From positions 3,014,619 through 3,078,618 of the forward strand of contig NZ_MQWB01000001.1 in assembly GCF_002257665.1 (NCBI RefSeq): a stretch of DNA of 64,000 nt, read 5' to 3'. Within the stretch, counting starts at the first letter, position 1, and every line of letters begins with the position of its first letter. Below, one piece after another: positions 26,371 to 34,369 of this stretch. The notes beneath the pieces are model-generated. The model worked only from the letters and a program-made list of their open reading frames with translations, was not told the DNA's origin and searched no databases. Made by a program: the position numbers and the translations under genes. Source of the stretch: Rubricoccus marinus. GTDB lineage: Bacteria > Bacteroidota > Rhodothermia > Rhodothermales > Rubricoccaceae.

Positions 26371-26399
26371 CTGGCCTGAGCGTTGGATGCTCAGGCCAG
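26371..26399 (-). terminator. Hairpin between the TonB receptor and T9SS-protein genes
   Basis: Eleven-bp stem CTGGCCTGAGC (26371-26381) with GCTCAGGCCAG (26389-26399), 7-nt loop. On the minus strand only TTCTCG follows, a weak U tract, so partial termination or mRNA processing could set different levels for the receptor and downstream genes. Confidence 0.6.
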
Positions 26400-26415
26400 T
26401 TTGTTCGCGTGCTGT

Positions 26416-29400
26416 CTAGAAGTCGAAGAGGAGACCGAGACGGATCTGCCGCGGTGAGCCGTAGAAACGGCCGGCACCGGAGGACTGCTGTCCTCCAACG
26501 TTGACAGGACCACCCGTGTAGGCCTGGTAGTTGAACAGACGTCCCGGCGTGTCCAGCTGGCTTCTGCCAGCGGCCGTGTTGACGAAGCCATCTTCGTTCG
26601 GCAGGCCAGTAGACCGGTACACAGCGAGGACGTTCTTCGTGTCCAACAGGTTGATCACGGAGACGTACGCCCGGACTCTCGAATCGCTGAACCCGAGGTT
26701 GAACGCGCGGTCCACCCGGAGGTCGAGGCGAGTCGTTGCGGGCAGCTCTGCACCGTTGATGGTGCCATCTACGTTCTCGGTGAACGAGTCACCCACGTTG
26801 AAGCGAGTGTTCCTCTGCAGGCGGGTGTAGCGAAGGCCACTTCCGAACTGACCGATGAGGTTGACTCCGAAGTTCTCGAGAGCGCGAACGCCACCGAGCA
26901 TTGGGCCTTCACCTGCGCCGAAGCGGTAGTCCAGGCTCACGTTTGCCGTGTGACGCTGATCGAAGTCAGACGGGCTGATGAACTGCGGGAAGTAATCTCC
27001 ACGCCATGCAGCCGTACCGGTCGAGTTCGCGTCCGAACCCGTTCCCTGTGCGAAGGAAAGCGTGTAGTTCGCGTTGATCGACAGGTTGTTCGTCCGGCGC
27101 AGATCGAAGTTGAGCTCTGCACCCTGCGTCGTCGTGAAGTCCGCGTTGAAGTAGGTGGAGTAGGCGGGGAAGCCACCCGTCACCTGACGCACGGAGATCT
27201 TGTTGTCCTGCGTACGGTAGAAACCGGACATGCTTAAGGCAGCACGCTCACCGATACGCTGGCGGAAGCCGAGCTCGTACTGCGTTGTCCGCTCTGGCTC
27301 CAGCGTCGGGTTCGACGTGCGCTGCTGGCCGTCGAGCTCTTCGAAGGATGCGAGCGTGGCGAACGCGGCCTCGGTTGGGCGCTGCGACGTCACGTTGTAG
27401 CTCGCGAAGAAGAGCGCCCGGTCGGTTACCGGGAAGCTGACTCCAACGCGGGGCATGAACGTTGCCTGTGGCGTGTACTCCTCGAACACCGTCGAACGCG
27501 GAGCGTCGATGGAGCGGACCTGACCACGGTTTGTCGTGATGATCTGGTCTGCAACGACGTTCGTGCCTTCGGCATCGTAGAAGTTGCCGTCGGTGTCGCG
27601 GTATCCAACGACGTTGTCGCCGTTGTAGTAGACAGCGAAGTCACTCTCAATACCTGCGGGAGCCGTCATGTCACCCACGCGCTGGATTGGCGTCGGTGCG
27701 TAGATGTCCTTGAGCTGCAGCGTGTTGTTGTCGAACACGTCAGCGCGGAAACCGAGCTGAATGATCAAGTCCTGGAATTCGATCTTGTCCTGGATGTAGC
27801 CAGCGTAGTAGCGCGGGCGGTACGCGTCCAGGTTTGTGTTGCTGCGGTTGCCGTCAGCGTCCGGGAAGTATCCGTCCACGCTCTGATCGTTGACCTCCTC
27901 CGTACCGTTGAAGTTGAATCCGTAGTAGGAGACACGGTTGCGGAGGGTGCTGTACGGGATCTGATCGTAGCTGGTGATTCCGTCTGGGAAGCCCTCGATG
28001 GTCTGCTCTGGACCGTCGTCGTCGTTCACGAACCGGGAGAGGCTGTAGCCACCGATGCTGAAGAAGCGCCGGGTGTCCTGCTGGTACTCACCACCGAACT
28101 CGAGCTGGTGGACGCCCACCTGCGTGGTCGCGTTACCGGAGAAGCGGTAGCGCTGGTTGTGCGACTTGGAGTACCCCGTGTTCGTTACGCGGCCTGGAAG
28201 GCTGAACGTGTAGCCGAACAGCGAGCCAGGGCGGCCTCCGCCGTCCTCGTCAAACTGCTGGACGTAAACGGGTTCCTCCGTACCGGGCTCGTTGCGGAAC
28301 ACGTAGTACCGCTGCGCAACCTGGTTTGCCGGAGAGTTGAGATCGCCGTACTGCAGAACATCGTTGATGTCTGAAGAGAAGCCATCTGGGTATGAAACGC
28401 CCTGGTTGTCCTGGAACTCGCCCTGAATCTGGTAGAACGCGGAGTTCGACAGACGCTGAAGGAAGGTTCCGTAGAGGCGGTAGCTATCCGTTTCGTTACG
28501 CTGGAACGTCTCCCGGTTGTAGAGGGAGTTGGTGAAGCTGAACGGCTCGCTGCGCGACGTTGCAAGACCACCGCCCAGGCGGAGGTTGACAGCACCCAGG
28601 TCGAAGTTCAGGTTTCCGTTCAGCGTGACGTTCGTGTTCGGATCACGCTTGCCACGAACGAGGTCGAAGTCGCTCGCGGTAAAGTTCTCGACGCGGTTGA
28701 CGGGGCTGCCGTTTGCGATCGTCGAGCCTTCGCCGATGATGTTGTTCGCGAGCAGGAGCGCCTGAAGGGAGTCCTGACCGATCGGTCCGTCGAGGCTGCG
28801 GATCAGCTCGATGGGGAAGTTGACAAGCTCCTCCTCTCCCTGTGCGTTCGTGATGCGCAGAGCCTGAGGGGTCGCCTGGATGCTCTCGTAGAGATCATCT
28901 TTGAGGCGGTACGTGTCGATTCCGTATGGGCTGTTGTCCTCGGTGTAGCCGTACTCCCCAGAAAGGAAGAAGCCAACACGGCCCGGAGCGATAGGACCGC
29001 CCAGGGAGAGAGACGCAAGGTTGTCGCCGAAGGAATCAAGGCCCTGGCTCGTCACGACCTCGGCGGAGCCGAAGAAGTCGGAACGGCCCGTCTTGGTCGT
29101 GATCGAGATCACGCCAGACTGGACATCGCCGTACCGGGCAGGGATCGTTCCGATGAGAACCTCCTGCTCCTGAATGGCCTGCTGGTTGACACCGAGAAGG
29201 CCCGTCACGCGAACACCGTCCACGTAGTAGGCGACCTCTTCTCCACGACCACCGCGGATGTTGAGCGTGCTCGTGTTGTCTGCAGAGACGACACCGCCCT
29301 GGAGGGCCGTGACGCCAGCCACGCTACGAATCGGGAGGTTTTCAAGGTCCTCTCCTGAAACGACGCGAGGAACGCCGATGGCGTCCTGCTGGATGATCGG

Positions 29401-29757
29401 CCGCTCGTAAATGACTTCGACCGTTCCGAGCTCGCTGCCTCCGAGTTCGAAGCTGACTTCTCGGGTCGCTCCGCTGTTGATGTCGACACCTTCAAGCGTG
29501 AGCTCCTGGTATCCAGCGAAAGACGCGGTGACGTTGTAAGTGCCGACGGGGACACCGATGATGCGGAATTCGCCGTCGAGGTTGGTTGCGGCGCCAAGTG
29601 TCGTGCCTTGAACGACGACGTTGGCTCCAGGAAGAGTATCCCCGGTCTGGGCGTCAGTGACGCGACCAGCGAGGGTGCCTGAGTTCTGTGCCAGGGCTAC
29701 TCCGGGGAGCAGACCTACCAGCAGAAGGAGTACGAGTGTACTCGGTGAACGGAACAT
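26416..29757 (-). CDS. TonB-dependent receptor with N-terminal carboxypeptidase-like regulatory domain
   Basis: 1113 residues from ATG 29757, preceded by GGAGG. After the signal peptide (MFRSPSTLVLLLLVGLLPGV), a CarboxypepD_reg-like domain spans about residues 25-110 (GTLAGRVTDAQTGDTLPGAN, GTYNVTASFAGYQ). The plug domain follows (LENLPIRSVAGVTALQGGVV, LNIRGGRGEEVAYYVDGVRV, IPARYGDVQSGVISITTKTG). The remainder is a 22-strand-type barrel ending in the outer-membrane signature GLLFDF with terminal Phe. Such receptors import siderophores, vitamins, glycans or peptides using TonB energy; the ligand is not readable. It heads a unit with a large T9SS-type surface protein and a PorV-like protein, suggesting a cell-surface capture system. 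A sigma70-like promoter lies ~300 bp upstream. No copy of the 10-bp element occurs in it. Confidence 0.92.
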   Translation of the reverse strand: MFRSPSTLVLLLLVGLLPGVALAQNSGTLAGRVTDAQTGDTLPGANVVVQGTTLGAATNLDGEFRIIGVPVGTYNVTASFAGYQELTLEGVDINSGATREVSFELGGSELGTVEVIYERPIIQQDAIGVPRVVSGEDLENLPIRSVAGVTALQGGVVSADNTSTLNIRGGRGEEVAYYVDGVRVTGLLGVNQQAIQEQEVLIGTIPARYGDVQSGVISITTKTGRSDFFGSAEVVTSQGLDSFGDNLASLSLGGPIAPGRVGFFLSGEYGYTEDNSPYGIDTYRLKDDLYESIQATPQALRITNAQGEEELVNFPIELIRSLDGPIGQDSLQALLLANNIIGEGSTIANGSPVNRVENFTASDFDLVRGKRDPNTNVTLNGNLNFDLGAVNLRLGGGLATSRSEPFSFTNSLYNRETFQRNETDSYRLYGTFLQRLSNSAFYQIQGEFQDNQGVSYPDGFSSDINDVLQYGDLNSPANQVAQRYYVFRNEPGTEEPVYVQQFDEDGGGRPGSLFGYTFSLPGRVTNTGYSKSHNQRYRFSGNATTQVGVHQLEFGGEYQQDTRRFFSIGGYSLSRFVNDDDGPEQTIEGFPDGITSYDQIPYSTLRNRVSYYGFNFNGTEEVNDQSVDGYFPDADGNRSNTNLDAYRPRYYAGYIQDKIEFQDLIIQLGFRADVFDNNTLQLKDIYAPTPIQRVGDMTAPAGIESDFAVYYNGDNVVGYRDTDGNFYDAEGTNVVADQIITTNRGQVRSIDAPRSTVFEEYTPQATFMPRVGVSFPVTDRALFFASYNVTSQRPTEAAFATLASFEELDGQQRTSNPTLEPERTTQYELGFRQRIGERAALSMSGFYRTQDNKISVRQVTGGFPAYSTYFNADFTTTQGAELNFDLRRTNNLSINANYTLSFAQGTGSDANSTGTAAWRGDYFPQFISPSDFDQRHTANVSLDYRFGAGEGPMLGGVRALENFGVNLIGQFGSGLRYTRLQRNTRFNVGDSFTENVDGTINGAELPATTRLDLRVDRAFNLGFSDSRVRAYVSVINLLDTKNVLAVYRSTGLPNEDGFVNTAAGRSQLDTPGRLFNYQAYTGGPVNVGGQQSSGAGRFYGSPRQIRLGLLFDF

Positions 29758-29762
29758 TGCTA

Positions 29763-29767
29763 CCTCC
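29763..29767 (-). promoter_or_regulatory. Shine-Dalgarno GGAGG of the TonB receptor gene
   Basis: GGAGG lies 5 nt before ATG 29757 and fixes this start over the longer upstream frame. Most other genes in the window have no such sequence, so it marks this transcript as unusually well suited to ribosome binding. Confidence 0.7.
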
Positions 29768-30055
29768 GAGTTGGTGGTGTGAAGAGCCCGAGCGAGCGCG
29801 GGTGTGTGGTGCGCGGCCCGAGGTGGATGGTGCGTCTTAGGGACGCCGGCCTTGTGGGTGTACAGACCGGGGACGGACCGGCCACTTCGGCCGGGAACCG
29901 TGATCCTGCCCGTGTTGGGCAAGCGGCCCACGCCGCAACCCTCGTGGGATCAGTGCCTCTCCGCTTCGGGCAAGCCCGAGCGCGTGTGTGTGAGAAGAAG
30001 GCTGTAACAACCTCGTGGCGCAGATCGGTTGAGGAGGGATGAAGCGACAGTCGCG

Positions 30056-30085
30056 AATATAGCCGGGCCGTTAAGCCAGGGTCAA
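30056..30085 (-). promoter_or_regulatory. Sigma70-like promoter for the TonB receptor operon
   Basis: On the minus strand TTGACC (30080-30085) and TATATT (30056-30061) are separated by 18 bp. They match the classical -35 TTGACA and -10 TATAAT at 5 of 6 positions each. Transcription would start near 30049, leaving a ~290-nt leader. It lies in locally A+T-richer sequence. Confidence 0.6.
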
Positions 30086-30697
30086 GGCACGCTGAAGTGC
30101 ATGCCTCCCGTAACGGGCCTTTCGGAACCGCTCAGCGTGTCCGCGTCTGACCTACAAGGTACACTCCCAGCCGGAAATCGCCTCTGGCGTGTCAGGCGAG
30201 GCCTCACGAGGGTGAAGCTAACGGGGCATGGCAAGACCCGCGCGTTCTGCGTGGGGCACACAGGAGTGCCCTCTTCCCCGTTGCGAGTCTAGACGCCTTC
30301 GGTGGGATGCCCGAGCGCCCTATCGGCGCAGAAACAGCCCGCATTTGCTCTGAGCACCAGCAACCGACCCATGGCCGGGCCGAGACCCAGAGCCCTCGCG
30401 TGACGACTTCGCAGGCGAAAGGGGTACCCACGCCTCTGGCGTTCCAACCAGTGCACGCCGAGACTCTAGAGCAGAGAACACATGCGACCCGGCCTCTGGC
30501 GAGGGCGCTCCGCCAGAGGCCGGGGTGGTTCGCGACATGTGCCGCAGCACACCTGAGACAGCAAGCAACCTCGCGGTGCCACGTCGAGTGGTTGGGACGG
30601 TTCGCGCCCGATCCACCCCTAGAGAACCGGACGCGCGCGGGAGGGTCCTAGCCTCCCACTCACCCGCCTCGCCCGAGCCACTTTGCAGGCTGCGCTG

Positions 30698-30715
30698 GCC
30701 TCTGGCGCCAGAGGC
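30698..30715. repeat. 18-bp palindrome GCCTCTGGCGCCAGAGGC upstream of the rhodanese gene
   Basis: Perfect head-to-head dimer of the 10-bp element, 55 bp before the sulfurtransferase start. A TACCTTAG at 30736-30743, between it and the ATG, resembles the -7 element TAnnTTTG. Confidence 0.85.
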
Positions 30716-30770
30716 GTTGCCCCCTACCAGATCGGTACCTTAGCCACTCCCTGGTTGCCCTCCCATCTCC

Positions 30771-31634
30771 ATGTCTGACTACGCACATCCTGACGTCCTC
30801 GTCTCCACAGATTGGGTTTCCCACCACCTTGCCGACACCGCCAACGTCCGGGTGATCGAGTCGAACGAGGACATCCTTTTGTACGCGACGGGGCACCTGC
30901 ACAACGCGGTCCACGTGGATTGGACGAACGACCTTCAAGACCCGGATGTGCGGGACTACATCTCCACGAAACAGTTCGAGCGGCTGTGCTCCCGGCTCGG
31001 CATCCATGAGGACACGACCGTCGTGTTCTACGGTGACAAGTCCAACTGGTGGGCGTGCTACGCCTTCTGGACGTTCAAGATGTTCGGGCACAAGGACTGC
31101 CGCATTATGGACGGTGGCCGGGCCAAATGGGTGGCCGAAGGCCGTGTGATGACGACCGACGTGCCTACGTTCGAGAGCGCCGACTACGACGCGAGTGAGC
31201 CCGACACCTCGATCCGCGCGTTCCGGGACGACGTGATGAACCACATGAAGGACGGGGGCCAGATGGTGGACGTGCGCAGCCCGCAGGAGTACATCGGGGA
31301 GGTGACGCACATGGCCGGCTACCCGCAAGAGGGCGCACTCCGCGGCGGCCACATCCCTGGCGCGAGCAATGTGCCGTGGAGCCGGGCCGCTGGGGAGGAC
31401 GGCACGTTCAAGAGCCGAGACGAGCTGGAAGCGATCTACCTGGAGGAGCAGGGCCTCAACCCGAAGGAGGACATGATCGCGTACTGCCGTATCGGCGAGC
31501 GCTCTAGCCACACGTGGTTCGTGCTGAAGTACCTGCTCGGCTTCGAGAACGTCCGCAACTACGACGGCTCGTGGACGGAATGGGGCAACCTCGTCGGCGC
31601 GCCCATCGAAAAGGGCGAGCCCGACGAGAACTAG
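30771..31634 (+). CDS. Thiosulfate/3-mercaptopyruvate-type sulfurtransferase (two-domain rhodanese)
   Basis: 287 residues with two rhodanese domains. The N-terminal, inactive one ([20 protein letters not shown] ... [14 protein letters not shown]) is followed by the C-terminal catalytic one ([14 protein letters not shown] ... [14 protein letters not shown]). The active-site loop [16 protein letters not shown] carries nucleophile Cys239. CRxGxRS resembles thiosulfate sulfurtransferases more than the CGxGVTA of mercaptopyruvate enzymes. It moves sulfane sulfur to cyanide or protein acceptors in the cytoplasm. It lies 66 bp upstream of sufE, consistent with sulfur supply to Fe-S assembly, although that link is inferred from position. 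Confidence 0.92.
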   Translation: MSDYAHPDVLVSTDWVSHHLADTANVRVIESNEDILLYATGHLHNAVHVDWTNDLQDPDVRDYISTKQFERLCSRLGIHEDTTVVFYGDKSNWWACYAFWTFKMFGHKDCRIMDGGRAKWVAEGRVMTTDVPTFESADYDASEPDTSIRAFRDDVMNHMKDGGQMVDVRSPQEYIGEVTHMAGYPQEGALRGGHIPGASNVPWSRAAGEDGTFKSRDELEAIYLEEQGLNPKEDMIAYCRIGERSSHTWFVLKYLLGFENVRNYDGSWTEWGNLVGAPIEKGEPDEN

Positions 31635-31676
31635 ACGCGCCTCTGGCGCGCCGCGCCTAACCCACCAACCGCTTTT

Positions 31677-31694
31677 GCCTCTGGCGCCAGAGGC
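31677..31694. repeat. 18-bp palindrome GCCTCTGGCGCCAGAGGC in the sufE translation start region
   Basis: The perfect dimer ends 6 nt before the sufE ATG (31701), exactly where a ribosome would bind. If transcribed it could fold next to the start codon and affect sufE translation, or end the upstream rhodanese transcript. Confidence 0.9.
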
Positions 31695-31700
31695 TGACCT

Positions 31701-32123
31701 ATGACCGACCGTCTGCGAGAGATCATCGACGAGTTCCAGAGCGCACCGGACGAGTTCCGCGTCGAGATGCTGCTGGAACGCGCACGCCAGTTCCCGCCCC
31801 TTCCGGAGAAGTACCGGGCCCTCCGCGAAAAGGGGTTGGGGCGCGTGCATGAGTGTATGGCCGAGGTCTACTTCTTCCCCGAGGTCAAGGACGGGGCGGT
31901 CCGCATCCACTCCGACATTCCCGGCGAGGCGCCCACGCAGCGCGCGCTCGTCGGCATCCTGATGGAGGCGTACGACGGCGCCTCGCCAGAGGCCGTCGCA
32001 CAGATCCCGCCGGACCTCTTGCGTCAGTTGGGCATCGCGCCCCTGTTGGGCGTGCAGCGCCAACAGGGCTTCTCAGGCATCGTGTCTCGCCTTCAGCACA
32101 GCATCGCCGAGGCCTCCTCATGA
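31701..32123 (+). CDS. sufE: SufE-family Fe-S cluster assembly sulfur acceptor
   Basis: 140 residues, normal length. SufE accepts persulfide from the cysteine desulfurase SufS and hands it to the SufBCD scaffold. The acceptor Cys52 sits in VHECMAEVYFF, aligned with the GCQSQVW loop of E. coli SufE; FQSAPDEFRVEMLLERARQF and PPLPEKYRALREKG precede it as expected, and GILMEAYDGASPEAVAQIPP follows. No sufS or sufBCD is in the window. Its stop overlaps the GDPD lipoprotein start by 4 bp (ATGA). Confidence 0.92.
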   Translation: MTDRLREIIDEFQSAPDEFRVEMLLERARQFPPLPEKYRALREKGLGRVHECMAEVYFFPEVKDGAVRIHSDIPGEAPTQRALVGILMEAYDGASPEAVAQIPPDLLRQLGIAPLLGVQRQQGFSGIVSRLQHSIAEASS

Positions 32124-33082
32124 CCCCGACCTACGCGCGCCTCTGGCGCCAGAGGCTGCTGCCGCTCGCGGCATCGCTCATCGTTCTCGCAGGATGCGGG
32201 AGTCCGCGACCGGTGGGGCCCGAAGTGGCGCCCGTTCGCGCACCAGAGATCGCGCGGCCCACGTCCAGCCTTCACTACCGCGCTTACGCCGACGCGGACG
32301 CGCTGGCGGCGGCGTTCCGCTGGTCGCCAGAGGCCAGGCCGATGGTGAGCGCGCACCGCGGCGGCCCAACGCCGGGCTACCCGGAGAACGCCATCGAGAC
32401 GTTTGAGAACGTGCTCAACTTTGCACCGGCGCTGATCGAGATGGACGTGCGGCAGACCGCCGACGGCCACCTCGTCCTCATGCACGACGCGACCGTGGAC
32501 CGGACGACGACGGGCACGGGACGCGTGGACGAGCTGACGTTCGCCGAGATCCGGGCGCTGCGACTGCTCAACGACGCCGGCACGATCACGTCCTACCGCG
32601 TGCCGACGTTCGCAGAAACGCTCGCGTGGTCCGAGGGCCGCGCCGTGCTCATGCTGGACGTCAAGAACGTGCCGTTCCGCACGATCGTAGAGGCCGTGCG
32701 CCTCTGGCGAGCGGAGAACCGCGTCGCCATCATCGTTTACTCTCTAGAGGACGCGCTTGAAGTGGCGCGACTTGCGCCAGAGGTCATGATCTCGGTCTCG
32801 ACCGATACGCCCGAGGGCGCGCGCGAGCACCTCGCCGCGCTCGATCCCGACCGGCTGATCGCATTCATCGGCGTCGGCGTGCCGGACCCGGAGACGGCTC
32901 GGGTCTTCCACGAAGCGGGCGTGATGACGCAGGCGGGGACGTTTGGTGCGCCGGACGTGGCCGCGACGATGCCCGGCGGCTGGGAGGCGTACGCGCCGTT
33001 CCTGGACGCCGGGGCCGATGTCCTCGCGACAGACAACGTGCCGGCCGCAGCCATCGCGATCCAGCGAGGCGTTATTCGTTGA
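32120..33082 (+). CDS. Glycerophosphodiester phosphodiesterase lipoprotein
   Basis: 320 residues; hydrolyses glycerophosphodiesters to glycerol-3-phosphate and an alcohol, at the envelope. Lipoprotein signal peptide with lipobox LIVLAGC (Cys26). GDPD core: SAHRGGPTPGYPENAIETF carries the catalytic His-Arg and Glu, EMDVRQTADGHLVLMHD carries the metal-binding Glu/Asp and second catalytic His, and MLDVKN, a later acidic strand and GADVLATDNV finish the barrel. A palindromic element dimer at 32139-32156 falls inside the signal-peptide coding region (RLWRQRL), giving an unusually arginine-rich n-region. Overlaps sufE by 4 bp; its 3' end overlaps the convergent TPR gene by 11 bp. Confidence 0.9.
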   Translation: MTPTYARLWRQRLLPLAASLIVLAGCGSPRPVGPEVAPVRAPEIARPTSSLHYRAYADADALAAAFRWSPEARPMVSAHRGGPTPGYPENAIETFENVLNFAPALIEMDVRQTADGHLVLMHDATVDRTTTGTGRVDELTFAEIRALRLLNDAGTITSYRVPTFAETLAWSEGRAVLMLDVKNVPFRTIVEAVRLWRAENRVAIIVYSLEDALEVARLAPEVMISVSTDTPEGAREHLAALDPDRLIAFIGVGVPDPETARVFHEAGVMTQAGTFGAPDVAATMPGGWEAYAPFLDAGADVLATDNVPAAAIAIQRGVIR

Positions 33083-34340
33083 GGCGCCGCCGCAAGGCGT
33101 CGCGGACGCGCCTCTGGCGGGCCTCTTCAAAGCGCGCATCCATGAGTTCGATCATCTCGATCCGGCTCTCGACCAACTCGCGGAAGTTGGCCTGCGCTTC
33201 CGGAATCTGCGCGAGCGCCGCTTGATACGCCGCGAGCGCCTCGGCGCGCTTTCCGGTTTGCTGCAGGATGATGGCGCGGTTGACGGCAATCGCGGCGTCC
33301 TCTGGCGCGAGGGCGTGCGCGAGCGAGAGGTTGTCCAACGCCACGCTGTCCTGCAGGTCCTCGCTGTAGATCCGCCCGATGCGCTCGTAGAGGCTCGCCA
33401 GAGGCTCGCGGCCCATCGCGTCTGACGCCTTGGCGAGCAGGCGAAGCGCGAGCGCGGTCTGGCCGTTCTCGCTCGCGGCGAAGCCGTACACGCGGAGCGT
33501 GGTGTCGTCTGTGCTGTCTCGCTCGAACGAGGACCGGAGCACGTCGAAAGCCTCTGGGACGTCGCCGAGGTAGTAGAGCGCGACGCCGAGATCGCGGAGG
33601 CGCGCGGCCGTGGAGTCGTCGTGGACGAGAGCGCTGCGGTAGGCGTTCACGGCGCGAGCCGTCTCACCGGCGCGCATGGCCGCGCCGCCCCGCAGCCGCC
33701 ACAGTTCGGACGAGCGCGGGAGAACCGTCAGCGCGGTATCGAGGTGCGCGGTCTGCGCGTCGAGATCGTCCTCCAACGTCTCGGCCAGAGAGATCGCGAC
33801 CGCCTCGCCCCTTGGGTAGAGCGCGTAGGCCCGCCCTAGAGCCTCTTGCGCCAGAGGCAGGGAATCCAGGCGCGCGTACACGCGGCCCAGAGCACCGAGA
33901 ACGACCGGGTTCAGGGTGTCCTGCGACGCCAGAAGCCGGTAGAGCGGCAACGCAGCATCGGGCCGGCGCGATTCTAGAAGCACGGCGAGGTCTGCCGTCG
34001 CCTCGCCACCGGGACGGAGGCGGTGTGCGTGCCTCAACGCCGTTTCCGCACCTCTGGCGTCGCCCAGCGCGCGGAGCGCGAGGCCTAGGAGAAGCTGCGC
34101 GTCGGCATCGCTTGTGTCGGCGGTGGCGAGCGTTTGTGCGGCGAGAAGCGGCCGAGATCGCTCTAACGCCAAGCGCGCGGCAAGCCGACGGGCCTCTGGC
34201 GAGAGATCGTCGGCACCCAGGAGCAAGTCGAGCGCCGCCGTGGCGTCGCCGCTGAGCGCGAGCCGACGGGCGTCGGCTTCGGGTTGGGCCGCGGCGCCAG
34301 AGGCCACTGCGAGGAACAGGAGGACGAAAAGGGAGCGCAT
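33072..34340 (-). CDS. Exported TPR-repeat protein
   Basis: 422 residues with a signal peptide (MRSLFVLLFLAVASGAAA). Almost the whole mature protein is tetratricopeptide repeats, with the consensus visible in LGLALRALGDARGAETALRH, LGRVYARLDSLPLAQEALGR, LGVALYYLGDVPEAFDVLRS and ILQQTGKRAEALAAYQAALA. The function is probably protein-protein contact in the periplasm. It starts 29 bp after the McrC-like gene on the same strand and could be co-transcribed with it. Its export signal argues against a role in that cytoplasmic defence pair. It is the only convergent neighbour pair in the window with no intergenic room or element dimer. Confidence 0.8.
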   Translation of the reverse strand: MRSLFVLLFLAVASGAAAQPEADARRLALSGDATAALDLLLGADDLSPEARRLAARLALERSRPLLAAQTLATADTSDADAQLLLGLALRALGDARGAETALRHAHRLRPGGEATADLAVLLESRRPDAALPLYRLLASQDTLNPVVLGALGRVYARLDSLPLAQEALGRAYALYPRGEAVAISLAETLEDDLDAQTAHLDTALTVLPRSSELWRLRGGAAMRAGETARAVNAYRSALVHDDSTAARLRDLGVALYYLGDVPEAFDVLRSSFERDSTDDTTLRVYGFAASENGQTALALRLLAKASDAMGREPLASLYERIGRIYSEDLQDSVALDNLSLAHALAPEDAAIAVNRAIILQQTGKRAEALAAYQAALAQIPEAQANFRELVESRIEMIELMDARFEEARQRRVRDALRRRLNE

Positions 34341-34369
34341 GACCGAATGATACGATTCGGATCGTAGGA

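Larger units (their letters stand above)
29758..30770. other. 1-kb non-coding divergent region: long leader of the TonB receptor gene plus element copies
   Basis: No credible gene is present. The half next to the receptor (29758-30050) would be a ~290-nt untranslated leader containing several GC-rich inverted stretches (around 29870-29895 and 29905-29935). The other half carries scattered 10-bp elements near 30180, 30434 and 30493-30523 (an inverted pair with a short spacer) and the palindrome at 30698. I looked for a cobalamin riboswitch B12-box and other known riboswitch cores and saw none. Confidence 0.5.

Noticed and set aside
29758-30050. Possible cobalamin or other riboswitch in the TonB receptor leader
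   Set aside because: No B12-box or other conserved riboswitch core could be found by eye; kept only as an uncharacterised leader.
34341-34369. TPR protein as a third component of the McrBC-like system
   Set aside because: It is only 29 bp away, but its signal peptide places it in the periplasm, away from a cytoplasmic DNA-targeting system.
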